A stretch of 64,000 nt of DNA from Populus alba. Taxonomy: Eukaryota > Streptophyta > Magnoliopsida > Malpighiales > Salicaceae. Positions 35,460 through 47,133 of this stretch are shown piece by piece (the stretch's first letter is position 1; each line of letters opens with the position of its first letter). The notes beneath the pieces were generated by a model that made no database searches, was not told the DNA's origin, and saw only the letters and a program-made list of their open reading frames with translations. The DNA is taken from the NCBI RefSeq assembly GCF_005239225.2, contig NC_133287.1:17364519-17428518 (forward strand). Direction: 5' to 3'. The translations under genes were made by a program, and so were the position numbers.

Positions 35460-35690
35460 AGAATGTGTTGGGCATTACGGTGTTGGGCAGTATGGTAGTG
35501 GTTATTTTTTAAATAATTTTTTATACCGAAATACATGTCAATAATATTTTTTCATTTTTTAAAAATCATTTTTGACATCAACACATCAAAAAGATCCAAA
35601 AAATATAAACCATATTCAATTTTAACAAAAAAAAAAATTTCAAAATTTGATGAAACACAAATAAAAACACAATACCAAACAGTAACTTAA
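35460..35690. repeat. MITE-like repeat with visible ends
   Basis: Left end GTGTTGGGCATTACGGTGTT and right end AACACAATACCAAACAG are partly inverted. The middle has the common core (ATCATTTTTGACATCAACAC). A further partial copy follows at about 35790-35935. Confidence 0.55.
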
Positions 35691-36119
35691 TGACATCCTC
35701 CTACTCTGTTTATTAATCAAATGGTCTTTTCATCAACTACCTTTTGAGCTCGGAGCTCTCAAGTGAAGAAATTATAATAAGAAAGTTTTTGTCTTCCTTG
35801 TTAAAATTATATTTTTAAAATATTTTTAAATTATTTTGATATATTAATATTATTTTTTTAAAAAATAATATTATTTAATACCTTTCTAAATAAAAAAATT
35901 ATTTTAAAAATTAAATATTATCATAAAAACAAATATTGTTTAAATGGAGTCAAGTTTCATATTACATGTAGCTTGGGTAACTTAGGGTAGAGATTTAATT
36001 AAATACAACTATTTATAGAATGATTAATTGAATATAAAATGAAGACTAGAATAAAGACATAATGATTGAAATTACAATTACACGACATGTTAATAAACAA
36101 CATTCATAGAACCATTTAG

Positions 36120-36640
36120 TAACTGATGTAGTTGTAAAAATTCGGGACTAAAAAATTTATTTTTCATGTAGTCTCAAGTTCGAATCCTGTAATTGCTAAT
36201 ATAATAACCACTAGAGATTTATATGATTGTTCACTTCAAGACCCATGTGATTAGTTAAGGTACACATAAGCTAACTCAAATATTTATATTAAAAAAAATT
36301 AAATATATAAAAAATAACATTCACAATTGGTTATGTTGAAAAATAATTTGATTATAAAAAAACATGATTATAGGACATGAGCCTACACGAAACAACTTGT
36401 TTTGTAAAAATACACCGTAAATATGAATTAAACTTGGATGACATAACCTATCTTACATGTCCACTGTAAAAATAATTTGAGATATGCTTCTTTTATGATT
36501 TTAGGTTCGAGTCTTATGATTGTTTATATGATGATTATTGAAGAATTATATGGTCGTTAACTTCAGAGTCCATAGAATTAGTTAAGGTATGTGCAAGCTG
36601 ATCCGGACACCTATTTCAATAAAAAAATAAATAAAATAAA
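36120..36640 (+). mobile_element. Two SINE-like copies in tandem
   Basis: Two related segments, about 36130-36300 and 36450-36640, in the same orientation. Each has a Pol III B-box-like motif (GTTCGAATCCT at 36179-36189, GGTTCGAGTCT at 36504-36514), then a shared tail: GATTAGTTAAGGTACACATA versus AATTAGTTAAGGTATGTGCA, and an A-rich 3' end. This is the structure of tRNA-derived SINEs, which are abundant in Salicaceae. The A box is not clear. Confidence 0.5.
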
Positions 36641-36786
36641 ATTGAGAAATAAAAGGATTAAATGCACCATTAAATAACAATAAATAATAATAATAATAAA
36701 AAAAACCAAAACCTCAACACCACACTACACTTTACATTTGCATAAACTAAAAGAAGAAGCCACCACCACAACCCATCTTCAGCACC

Positions 36787-39700
36787 ATGAAGAACCTCTC
36801 TCCTCCCCATTACGCTCTTCTTTTCACTGCACTGCTCGCTCAATTACCCCTGTTTCAGTCAAGCTACCACGAGTACCAAGATGCATTATCAAAGTCCATT
36901 CTTTTCTTCGAGGGTCAAAGGTCAGGCTATTTGCCACAAGACCAACGCGTAACTTGGCGTGCTAATTCAGGCCTAAGTGACGGGTGGACATATAATACAG
37001 ACCTGACCGGTGGCTACTATGATGCCGGTGATAATGTCAAGTTCGGCTTCCCCATGGCATTCACAACTACAATGTTGGCGTGGAGTGTTAATGAATTTGG
37101 AGACTTAATGCCTCCAAATGAGTTGAGAAATAGCTTAGTTGCCATTCGTTGGGCCACCGATTATCTGCTCAAGACTGTTTCTCAGCCTAACCGGATTTTT
37201 GTTCAGGTAAGTCATAAGTGGCCGCAGGGACACTAGTTTTCTCTCTCTCTTTTTGGTAAATGCCAGGGGGTAGTTTTGTGATTTTCGGGATGGGTAGGGG
37301 TAGTCTGGGGAGTTGGGGCATGTGAGTTGCTTCCGGCGAGGTTGAACTAATCTGGGAGTGAGTGAAGAAATGTAGATATGTGGCCAATTGTGTAAAACTT
37401 GCTCGACAGATTGTCCTGTACCGACCTTTTTGGCCCCCACAAGTCATCACCCGGTGAAATATTAGGTTTGACCAGATTAAGATTTCACCTGCTTGCACTG
37501 CCTTCAAGGTATGTTTGTCATCGTGTTTTCTTTAAAAATAATTTTTTTATACTTTTAAAATTGGTTTAATATATTAATAAATAAAGATATATTATTTTAA
37601 TGTAAACAATTATTATCACATATCCAAACCCATCCTAAATGTATATCTATCTATTTTGGATGTGTTTATTTTACTTTTTTAAGAAAATAACTTTTTGAAT
37701 TTTTTCTATTCCAATTTTTTTTATATAAGTTTAGATTTTCATTTTTTTATAAGTTTATAATTATTATCACATATCTAAACCCATCCTAAACAATTTTTCT
37801 ATTCCTTTTCCTTTCCAATTTTCATTGTCATCACGGGTTCGCAATGATGCATGACAGTACTCTGTTGTCCTTAAAGGCCCAGGACCTGTATGGGTCAAGA
37901 GAATTGGGCCCATCATGTTTATGTTCAGTAGAAAATAAGGAATTTAGAATTTGTTTTACGCTTACTTTTTAAATATTTTTTTTATATTAAAATATATATT
38001 AATGATATTTTTTTTATTTTTTTAAAATTATTTTTAATATCTATATATCAAAATAATTTAAAAATATTAAAAATATATTAATTTAAAATTAATAAAAAAA
38101 AAATTAACCTTTTTAAAACATAAAAATAAACAGTCACTTGACTTAGTTTTAAGACTGCACTTCACTTCCCTTGACGGGACGATTGATCTACCATGATTGT
38201 TATGTTAATTTCAAGGACTAATTAAGCCCATAGTGATAATTAATAAGAATCAAAACATAAATACATTTTGTTTGATGTTTTATTTTGACCATAATAATTT
38301 GATTTGGCTGTTTAATTAACACTAAATTTCTTATGCTGCAGGTGGGGGATCCAAATGCAGACCATATTTGCTGGGAAAGACCAGAGGACATGGATACTCC
38401 TAGGATTGTTTATGCTGTGGATGCACCAAACCCGGCATCTGATGTTGCCGGTGAGACTGCGGCAGCCTTGGCAGCTTCATCTATGGCATTTCGATCGTCG
38501 GACCCGGGATATGCAGAAACATTACTAAGAAACGCCATTAATGCCTTCCAATTTGCTGATAGTTACAGAGGAGCTTATAGTGACAACTCCAATATTAAAG
38601 ATGGTGCATGCCCATTCTATTGCGATTTTGATGGTTATCAAGTGAGTAGACATCTCTTTGATGATTTGATCAATTTGCAATGCTCTCTGCGTGCTAATTT
38701 CTTACCATTTGTAGGAATCAGACAATTTTAAGTAGTCTGGATAAAGGATGTGTTAAATTATTAAATTCAGACTGATCTGATTCTATTTTGACTGGTTTCG
38801 TCAGGATGAGTTGCTATGGGGAGCAGCATGGCTTAGGAGGGCATCTTACGATGACACTTACCTTAGTTTCTTACAAAACAATGGGGAGACCCTGGGAGCT
38901 GATGAAAATATTAATGAATTTGGGTGGGACAACAAGCATGCTGGCCTTAATGTTCTTGTCTCAAAGGTTAGTAGTAAATTCGAACAAGCTTGCACTCCTG
39001 ATTCTTTGCACCAGTATTGAATCAATTCTATAATATAATTGATTTCAAAGTTTGTTATTTGAAATGGGTTTTAAAAAATATGAAATTCATTTTATTTGAC
39101 ACAGTGAAAACATATTATATATAACAAAATTAACTTAAGGCATACATGTGAGAGGAAGAGGAGAGAAAATGGTGCTGAGATACACGCTCCTGTTTTTTTT
39201 TGTTATTATTAATATTTAATTAAATATTAAATTACTTCTGAGCTAAGTAATAACAAAAATACTTTGTAAAAAGATGAAAAAGCTCATCGACTCTACTTCT
39301 AAAATTTTTGTTTTTAAAAATGTTTTGATTGCTTTACCATGTTTTTTAATTGTTTATTATTTTTATATTTGATTAAATGTTAAATTATTCCTTGGTTGAT
39401 ATTAGAATAACAAATAAATTATTGTGGATATATGAAAATGAAACATAATACTAGTTTTAAATTCTTTGCTTTTGATAGTGTTTTTGTCGTTTTATTATGA
39501 AAATAAAATAATAAAACTTATTTATTTTTAATCAATTCAATAATAATTAATGCAGACTTTAATGTTTTTAAAAGCTAGTGTTAAGTTTTTTAATTGCATC
39601 TATAGTTTTTTCCCAAGGCTATTTATGTAAATTTGATTATTGTGTCATAGGAGGTTCTAGAAGGAAACATGTACTCTCTCCAGTCATACAAAGAATCAGC

Positions 39701-40259
39701 TGATAGCTTCATGTGCACCCTCATACCTGAATCATCATCCTCTCACGTAGAATACACTCCAGGTGGCCTAATCTACAAGCCAGGAGGCAGCAACCTGCAG
39801 CACGCAACGACGATTTCATTTTTGCTACTTGCTTATGCAAATTACCTGGAAAGAACATCGCAATCTGTCAACTGTGGAAATGTAAATGTCGGTCCCTATT
39901 CACTTCGGCAACAGGCTAAGAGGCAAGTTGATTACATTTTAGGAGACAACCCTCTGGGATTGTCTTATATGGTCGGATATAGCGATCATTATCCTCAACG
40001 GATTCATCACCGTGGCTCATCGTTGCCGTCGGTTAAGGATCATCCTGATCTTATAGCTTGCAAAGAAGGCTCAATCTACTGCAATTCATCAAACCCTAAC
40101 CCTAACGTTCATGTTGGGGCTATTGTGGGTGGACCTAGCGAAGATGATTCATACGAAGATAGTCGAGATGATTTTAGAAAATCCGAGCCAACAACGTATA
40201 TTAATGCACCATTTGTTGGTGTGCTTGCTTATTTTGCAGCAAATCCCAGTTTTAGTTGA
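36787..40259 (+). CDS. Endo-1,4-beta-glucanase, glycoside hydrolase family 9 (class B)
   Basis: Four exons: 36787-37206, 38342-38641, 38805-38966 and 39651-40259; 1491 bp, 496 residues, all introns phase 0 and GT-AG. Residues 1-25 form a signal peptide (hydrophobic [13 protein letters not shown]). The catalytic domain starts at about Y27 and fills the protein. DAGDN (79-83) holds the N-terminal catalytic-site aspartates. The [13 protein letters not shown]...RIHHRG region (393-416) carries the conserved histidine. The C-terminal GH9 signature fits exactly, with Y462-x-D464, F469, E473 and N479. There is no membrane anchor or carbohydrate-binding module, so it is a secreted class B enzyme. Family members cleave beta-1,4-glucan in wall loosening, abscission or secondary wall formation; which applies here is unknown. 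Intron 1 contains two MITE-like fragments. Inverted Harbinger-like copies lie on both sides of the gene. Confidence 0.95.
37940..38130. repeat. MITE-like repeat in GH9 intron 1
   Basis: T-rich then A-rich core (AATATATATTAATGATATTT, then TATCAAAATAATTTAAAAAT) as in other copies. A smaller fragment lies at 37508-37620 in the same intron. Confidence 0.5.
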
Positions 40260-40690
40260 GACAAACAGAGCTCAATTTTGCACATAAACCAGTGTTTTTA
40301 TTTTGAGAAGTAAAATCCCATTCTGGCTTTAATTAATCTGATACAAGGAAATGAAATCTTCAATTTTCTTGCAAGTTGCCTCATCTTCCATTTTCTTGAT
40401 ATTTCATTTTCAATTTAGTTGTAAGAACAGAGCATTCGCTGGCCGGCTTTCAATCAATTGAAAGACATGTGATGTGTTTCGTGACTTTACAGGCATGCCC
40501 TTTACAGATTCCTGCCTGTGAAAATTTAATTCCGCTCTTGAAAAGCTTTCGTTCAATTTACTACTTTTTAGTGGGCTCTTGACTCAAAAGCGACTTAGCT
40601 TCTCTTTCATTTTTGTGTGTTGGAATGTCGGCTTCTGAGATTACTGTGTTTAGTATCGTGAAAGTTCCTGGGGTTATGAGTTGAAAAGGG
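40260..40690 (+). other. GH9 3' flank
   Basis: Probable 3' UTR and downstream spacer of the GH9 gene. It has ordinary base composition and no coding sequence. Confidence 0.45.
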
Positions 40691-41170
40691 GTTATGAGTT
40701 GAAAAAAATTATTTTATAAAAATATAATTTTAGTTGAGGTTTATTTGAAAAAAATATATATTTAGTTAAAATTATGGTTAAAATTGAGGTTAAATAAAAA
40801 AATAATTTAATATATTTAGTTAAAAAATACTTTTCAAATTGAGGTTGTACAATAATTTTAAAAAATATATATTAAATATTGTAGATTTAAAAACTGCTAT
40901 TACATCATAAAATAAAAATATTTTATATATAAAATATTTTTTATTGTTTCATTAAACTATTTACAATTCCATCACATATGAAATACATCCGACAAGGATT
41001 ACAGTTTCCTTGGTTTCTTATGTGCGCAACAACATCGGATAAAATATTATCAAAAATAAAATTGAGATTGCGATCTCCGTCTAATTTATTATTAGTGTCA
41101 TTGAATAATATTAAACACTATTTTTTTAAATAAAATACAATTAAAAATAAAAAATTAAAATTTTATTTTA
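40690..41170. mobile_element. Inverted partial copy of the Harbinger-like element
   Basis: The plus strand here aligns with the reverse complement of about 34620-35250: shared blocks include TTTTAGTTGAGGTT, AAAATTGAGGTTAAAT, TACTTTTCAAATTGAGGTTG, ATTGTAGATTTAA and TTCATTAAACTAT. The hairpin-rich end of the other copy is missing. The terminal repeat next to 40690 is not recognisable. Confidence 0.7.
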
Positions 41171-41174
41171 TTTT

Positions 41175-41330
41175 ACTAGGCCGGATAGGTTGGTAGTTAT
41201 GTTTTTTAATTTTTTTTTTATTTTATAAAATTTTTTTTGATATTAATATATAAAAATTTAATTTAATTTTTATTTAATAAATAACAAAAATAAAAATAAT
41301 TTAACCATAATCCAAACATGGCCATAATCA
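41175..41330. repeat. MITE-like repeat copy
   Basis: Ends GGCCGGATAGGTTGGTAG and, on the right, AATCCAAACATGGCC, with a T-rich then A-rich middle containing TTTTTTTTGATATTAATATA. Confidence 0.5.
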
Positions 41331-43607
41331 TCATTTATAAGAAGAAAGCACTTGGCATTGGCATATAAAGAAAAGAATCTCTATGACAGTAGAGTATAAT
41401 AAATTACTTTATCTGGCCATAAATATCTGATACCCCGTAGATTAATTTATTATGATAGGTAGAGTCCGTAGAGAATGAGAGCTCAATTATTTACTGAAAC
41501 AAGCGGGAAGCATATGAAAGCATTTCTTGGCTGTTTCTTCTAACCCTGCGTTTGCAACGCAATAAATAATAGGATCCATGAACAGTAATTGTTGTTTTTT
41601 TTATTTACCAAACATTTAGCTTTTGTGTTTTGCTTCAACTGCAACCGTCACCTCGTAAAAAAAGGAGATCTAACTAGATTTGATGCCTGTTATCCACTCC
41701 AAGTGGACAAAAACAATTTCAATGTAAAAGATAGAAAATTTTGAGATATGAATTAATGATTTAATTGATAATTTAAATAATATGAATAAAAAAAATTAAA
41801 TGACAAAAAAATATCAAAGAAAAAAATAGACATGAGCCCATTTGAGTTATCAAACAAGTCAATATTAAAATATAAAATTATAAAATAAATAATTTAAAGA
41901 AAAAACAATAAAAAAACCCTGTTAAACTAGGTGAACTCATAAATTTTATGATCATGAATATAAGATTAAGCTAATCTCATATAAAGAGAAACAAGAAAAA
42001 AAAAATTTTTGAAGGATGAAATTAAAATAAATCAACTAAAAAAAAACAAAAATCAATTCATATTGACATTTGAAACTAGTGAACCTCTTAAACTTATTTT
42101 AATCTCTAAACTTAGCAACTCGTGAAATCTTGGACCCGGATTCAATCGATAAACTTAATTCCCAACTAATTTAATTTTAAAGGATAAAATCGTTTAAAAA
42201 AAAACTTTCAAAGCAAGAAAGGTAGCAATGAAAAGAATAGGGATAAAATTTGATAGAAAAAATTTAAAAAGAATGAAATTGTAAAAACAAAAAACTAATT
42301 TAAAAATGATCCCAAATAAAACAAATAACAAATAAAAAAATAATAACCTGAGTTTTATCTTCAGCTAATCGGGTCATGGATTAACATAAATTTTTGATCA
42401 AGTCTAATTGGATGAATCTTGTCATGGATTAATCAGTATTTTTAATCAAGTCAGGTTAAATAAATTATTTTTTTATTTTTTTTAAACATGGATCAATCCA
42501 GATCTTGGATCTACCGAGTCTGTTCCAGTGTCTATCATTCACAAAAGAAAACAAATTGTCTAGTCAATGCAAAATACAATAAACATAGGATAATTATCTG
42601 TACAGTCCTGTATTATTCAATCTTCAGCTTAATCTTATTCATTTTTGTTTTTTTTTTCTTATCCTGCTAATTAAAACACTTAGTATGAATCATATCTCTA
42701 ATACTTCATAATTAATTTTATATATGTTTTGCTCCAGATACTTAGAATAAATATCTAACAAAGTAAAAAACGTGGGGGTGTGAGAAATGTTTCCTAGTGT
42801 AGGCAAAATTGGCCAAATGGCCAGATGTTCATTGGCTAAAGATCGTATGGAGAAAGGCTGAACGAGTAATGACATTGACACATACAGAACATGGCTGGCT
42901 TATTATTTCACGTTACGAACCAAGTTTCTCTTTTATGAATGGTTAGACATTGATTTCTTGGATCATCTAACGTTAGTAAAGTTCATTTATTGGCCGAACA
43001 CCGGTCATTTTGTTCCCTGTCTGCCGTATTCAACTGGTGGTTTCACCATTATAATCAAAACTCGCCATTATATCAAGAAAATGGAAGATGAGGCAACTTG
43101 CAAGTTTATCAAAACAATGAGGCGTGGTTGCCAAAAATTGATGGACTGTGAAAACCAGCACAGGTTCTTTTATTTTGATCTGGTAAACAAGTTAATGTGA
43201 TTCTCGAGGTGTTAAGGCTGGATGGTTTGTAGATTTACTTACTCATTTGCTTATCATTTAGAAGATAAATAAAAGGAGGAATTTTTATATATATAAATAA
43301 ATCAATTTGGACATGGATGTAAGAGAAGCTGGTCCAAGAAAGCTTCACGAGAGAGAGCCATCCTTCTGCCCTCCTCTCTCAAGAACTTCAGGGCTTCAAC
43401 AGACGTTTGCCGGGTAGCTGAGTAAAAATGGAGTTGGATTAATGGGCCTAAAAAAGGTTTTATGGGCCTTTTTGAACCGCTCAATTAACTGGGCTCAATA
43501 CAGGATCTATTCCAAAAGCTGGAAAGGAAATGTCCAATTCGCTCAACATCAATGAATAAGAATAATGTATTAATAAATAAATTTACTTGCCAACAACTTG
43601 TCAACAA
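41330..43607. other. AT-rich spacer with a dispersed repeat
   Basis: 42105-42330 matches the pieces flanking the Helitron-like dimer (14380-14501 and 16230-16400). 42350-42480 has two related phrases around GGTCATGGATTAACAT and GTCATGGATTAATCAG. The short ORFs here show no recognisable domain. Confidence 0.4.
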
Positions 43608-43680
43608 TCCGTTGTAGTCTAGTTGGTTAGGATACTCGGCTCTCACCCGAGCGACCCGGGTTCAAGTCCCGGCAACGGAA
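43608..43680 (+). tRNA. tRNA-Glu (anticodon CTC)
   Basis: 73 nt. Acceptor arm TCCGTTG (43608-43614) pairs with CAACGGA (43673-43679), with discriminator A at 43680. The anticodon stem CTCGG/CCGAG encloses the loop CTCTCAC, giving anticodon CTC. The T-arm CCGGG-TTCAAGT-CCCGG is intact, and both internal promoter boxes are present. No intron and no encoded CCA. A Pol III terminator (TTTCTTTTT) follows at about 43685-43693. Confidence 0.96.
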
Positions 43681-44544
43681 ATAATTTCTTTTTCCGGGCA
43701 AACAACGAATATGCAGCCTTCTATTCTTATATACGCCCTAAAAACAGAGGGCAACGAGAATAAACTAAAAAAATAGGCTCGCATTTTTTGACAAACAAGA
43801 AAATGAGCAGATCCATTAACAAATGCACGAAAATAACCCAAGAGCCCAAATTGATCAAGAACACCCACAACGCTTCTCCAGGCACTACTGCAAAGCGTGC
43901 ATATCTCAGCTTTCAATTCTTCAGTGTAAATATCTCTATAATAGCTTTCTTCCATGGAAATCTTAAATTTCTTGCTCTTGGGGCCACTTAATCTAGTGCA
44001 AAAGATCCTCCCTTTTCATAGACTAGAACACTAGTGTCCTCATATGTAACTGCATTTTATGTGCCGAACACCATTATCTTGACAAGAGCAAAACAACCCT
44101 TTACACGAATTGCTTAAAGTCAGCGCATTGGGCCAGCAATTGAGCTCTCGCAGCGAGATTAAAATCGTGGGTTTCTCCCTGAAATTCAAGTCAATAAAAC
44201 ATGCAGTTCAATTGTTTTAATTTGAAATATATTAAAATAATTTTTTATTTTTAAAATTTATTTTTTAATATCAATACATTAAAAAAATTTAAAAATATTA
44301 AAAAATTAATTTAAAATAAAAATAATTTTAATTTTTTTTTAAATACAAAAACAATCAACTCTAAAAATTATGGTTTTTTACTCTATTGTTTGGTTTTTTT
44401 TCCTCTTATTCAGGCTGTTATTGGGCAGTTGGCCCAATATAATTAACATAAGGTTTGGTTATTGGGCTAATGGATCATTGGCCCAAAAATACTATTTGAA
44501 CCAACTTGTAAGTTCTAACTAAAGCTACTAAACCAGTAAATCAA
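43681..44544. other. Spacer after the tRNA
   Basis: No supported gene. A MITE-like fragment occupies about 44210-44360 (T-rich then A-rich core with TTTTTAATATCAATACATT). Confidence 0.4.
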
Positions 44545-44683
44545 ATGACGACATGTCATAGGCGTTACAACAACATAATCAAGCATTGTCTCTCTCTTCG
44601 CCTTCTTCCTTTTAGAAACTTCAATTACAATAACCAATTTTATCAGCTAAGAATTAGGGTTTTTTCTTCAAAACAGTATGTTT
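44545..44683 (+). CDS. Possible orphan first exon with a targeting-peptide-like N-terminus
   Basis: An ATG opens a frame that is Arg-rich with almost no acidic residues (MTTCHRRYNN, LRLLPFRNF, RIRVFSSK) and ends at a consensus-like donor, AACA|GTATGT. Such a composition suits a mitochondrial presequence. I could find no matching second exon downstream, so this may be a gene fragment or chance. Confidence 0.2.
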
Positions 44684-46381
44684 CACAACTTTTCTTTTCT
44701 CTCTCTTCACCTCACACAGGCATTTGATGGATATATATAAAGTAGATCCAAAAATTCCTCCAAAATGGATCTAAGAAAATCCTTCAAAAAAAATAAAGCA
44801 AACAAAAAAAATTCTAAAAATACATGAGCTTAGACATGGTAGCCTGGGCCCCGCTACCAAAAAGCATGGGCTCAGGTAAGGAGCTCGAGCCCAAGGACTA
44901 GGGACACGAGTACTATGCCTGAGCCCAACGTTCACCAGAAAAAAATTTTCAGAACTCATATGGATCTTTTAATATTTTATACTGATCAAATATATATTAT
45001 TTTAACTAAAATACAACTTAAAATATCAGAAGAATGAAATTATACTTCATCTCTTTCTTTCCATAAAAAGACCAAGATTTATGGGCTATAAATATGCCAT
45101 GAATCATTTAAGTCAAAGATTCATAATCTTTCCATTCTCAATATTTTTAGCATAACCTTTTATAAGTACTAGTTATCGGTTACCTGACTTATCAAGCACC
45201 ACTTACTACTACTATAACTATTGTAATTTGTTTTATCAGGCATTACCTACTACCACTTACCAACCATTTTAAACTTTTTATATCAAATTATCAGATACCT
45301 TAACTATAAAGAATAAGTTAGATTACTTGAACCAAGAGATCAACCAGTTATACAACATAACAACCTTATTCTTGAACCGAATTTGGAACTTATCAGCATC
45401 AATCATTGATAGTTTCTTACTTCAAAATTGCCGCATTGGAAACCTCTAGTTGATTTCTAGTAAGAGACACCAACTTTAATCGTCGAGCTTAGTTAGTAAC
45501 AATGCTAAAATCTTGCCTCTAGTTTGTTAGAAATTCAACAAATTTCATGTTATTGTTAATTATTTTGCCCTGATTGTAACTACTATTTTTTATGATGCAT
45601 TTGTTGTCTATGCCAACTTTTTCGTAGGGTCATACTAGAGTGTGTGTGTGTCTATATATATATATACATATTTATTTATTTATTTTGATAGTAGTATGCT
45701 TGCTAACTAGGAATGGGAATTGCTGTCTGATATGACTGAATGATAATGCTTGTAATAGTCTGATGATGAGTTTCATTGCAAGGGGGCTGAATGTTATGAT
45801 TAACATAGGTAAAGGTATATATGGTTACGGTTCTAGATAATTATATTGCTGGAATGGTAGGATTCCAAGTGGCTTTATTTCTGTCTTGGCTTCTGTATTC
45901 TTTGATATTGGACAAATGTTGGGATTTGAGTATTTTCCGTGGCTACTGTGGGTTGTGACGGCTTGCCGCATACTCTCATCGTAGGACAAGATAATAAGAA
46001 AGCTCCCCTTTTGCAATAATTTTTTTAGGACATCCGTTTCTCTCAGCATGTGAGCTGGCCTGTGTTCTTGGGAAAGATGGTTTTATTCGAAGGAAATGCA
46101 GTACGCTTATCATTAATAGAAAGAGAAAATGAGTTTTCTGCTTCCGGTGGACTAGATCGATGTCTTATTTGAACCATATTTTGAACTGTTATGGAAGCGC
46201 TCTTCGACTAGATAATTGTGCAGGGCAATGCCACCATGGAGGCCTCATTGCTTAGGACAAAATGTAATTTGCATGTCCTCACTAGAAAATCAATTTATCT
46301 CTGCCTCTTGAGTTTTTATGGCTGTGGATTAACCTGTCTTCCTTCTTGTTTATTGACGTTGCTTCCTACATATCTTTAGCC
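44684..46381. other. Spacer upstream of the three-frame coding region
   Basis: 44820-44935 is a GC-richer phrase with GAGCTTAGACATGG, GGGCCCCGC and GAGCCCAA repeated in variant form, typical of dispersed repeats. 45640-45690 contains (TG)n, (TA)n and (TTTA)n runs. 45700-46381 has the composition of an intron or UTR; a pyrimidine-rich CTTTAG lies just before the ATG at 46382. Confidence 0.35.
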
Positions 46382-47133
46382 ATGACTGCTGGTGATAGTG
46401 AGACGGTACAAGGCTCTATATCTTCTGTTCTTGTTCATTCTTGGGAGTCTAATTAATGAGAACGGAGATGCTCTTTCACCTGAAGATGTAGCTTGGGTTG
46501 ATTCTTGCTTTGTTAAAGATCCTGAAATTTCAGATGGTGACTGGAGTTCTCTGAAAGATGTTTTGCTAGAATTTCTCAGTCTGCAGCCAGAGTCACATGA
46601 CTCTTCTGAACCTGGAAATGATGACTTGCCTAGAGGAACAGGCATTCTGAGATAAGGTCTCTACAATTGATAAAGAAATACAAACAAGAAGCAACGGTTT
46701 TCCAATCAACGAGGAGGTTGATGTTTCATCATCACAACTCCTTCAGGGAGATCTCTCAGAAACTTCTCTCGAACATGCCTTCTCGCCTAATTACAAGGAA
46801 GATGATGACTCAAAGATGCGTCTGCCAGTAGGTTCAGGACTTGATATGGGTTTTACAGCATCTGATACTGAGCCATCAACTGAGGATATCTTTAAGGTTT
46901 GGGGTTCGGGCATTCCAGATGAGGAAGATGAGCTTATCAAACAATTGAACAAGGCGCTTGCTGCAAATCCTGTTCAACCCACTCCATCATCATCTGATGT
47001 TTCCGGAGCATGGAAAGATTTGAAAGAGGAGTCCCTTGATACTTTGATTCATGGCATTGCTGACCTGTCTTTGGATCAACATTCTTCATTTTACTTGAGA
47101 ACATTTTACTTGAGAACATTGTACATTATATAG
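46382..47133 (+). pseudogene. Unrecognised acidic protein split across three frames
   Basis: The ATG at 46382 opens MTAGDSETVQGSISSVLVHS in one frame. It continues as NENGDALSPEDVAWVDSC...LQPESHDSSEPG in the next frame up to 46655, then as DKVSTIDKEIQ...EDIFKVWGSG...ELIKQLNKALA...GAWKDLKEESLDTLIHGIADLSLDQ in the third frame from 46651 to 47133. Composition, codon use and lack of stops within each part indicate one ancestral ORF of about 250 codons. The frame advances by one base at about 46441-46450 and again at about 46647-46651, each consistent with a single inserted base. The C-terminus has a 15-bp tandem duplication (FYLRTFYLRT). No domain is recognised. It is a pseudogene or carries uncorrected indels. 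Confidence 0.55.

Noticed and set aside
42958..43200. 80-codon ORF before the tRNA
   Set aside because: No recognisable domain, no splice context, and its length is expected by chance in spacer.
43608..43680. tRNA-derived SINE instead of a true tRNA gene
   Set aside because: All four arms pair, the ends are exact, and a Pol III terminator follows directly with no SINE body.
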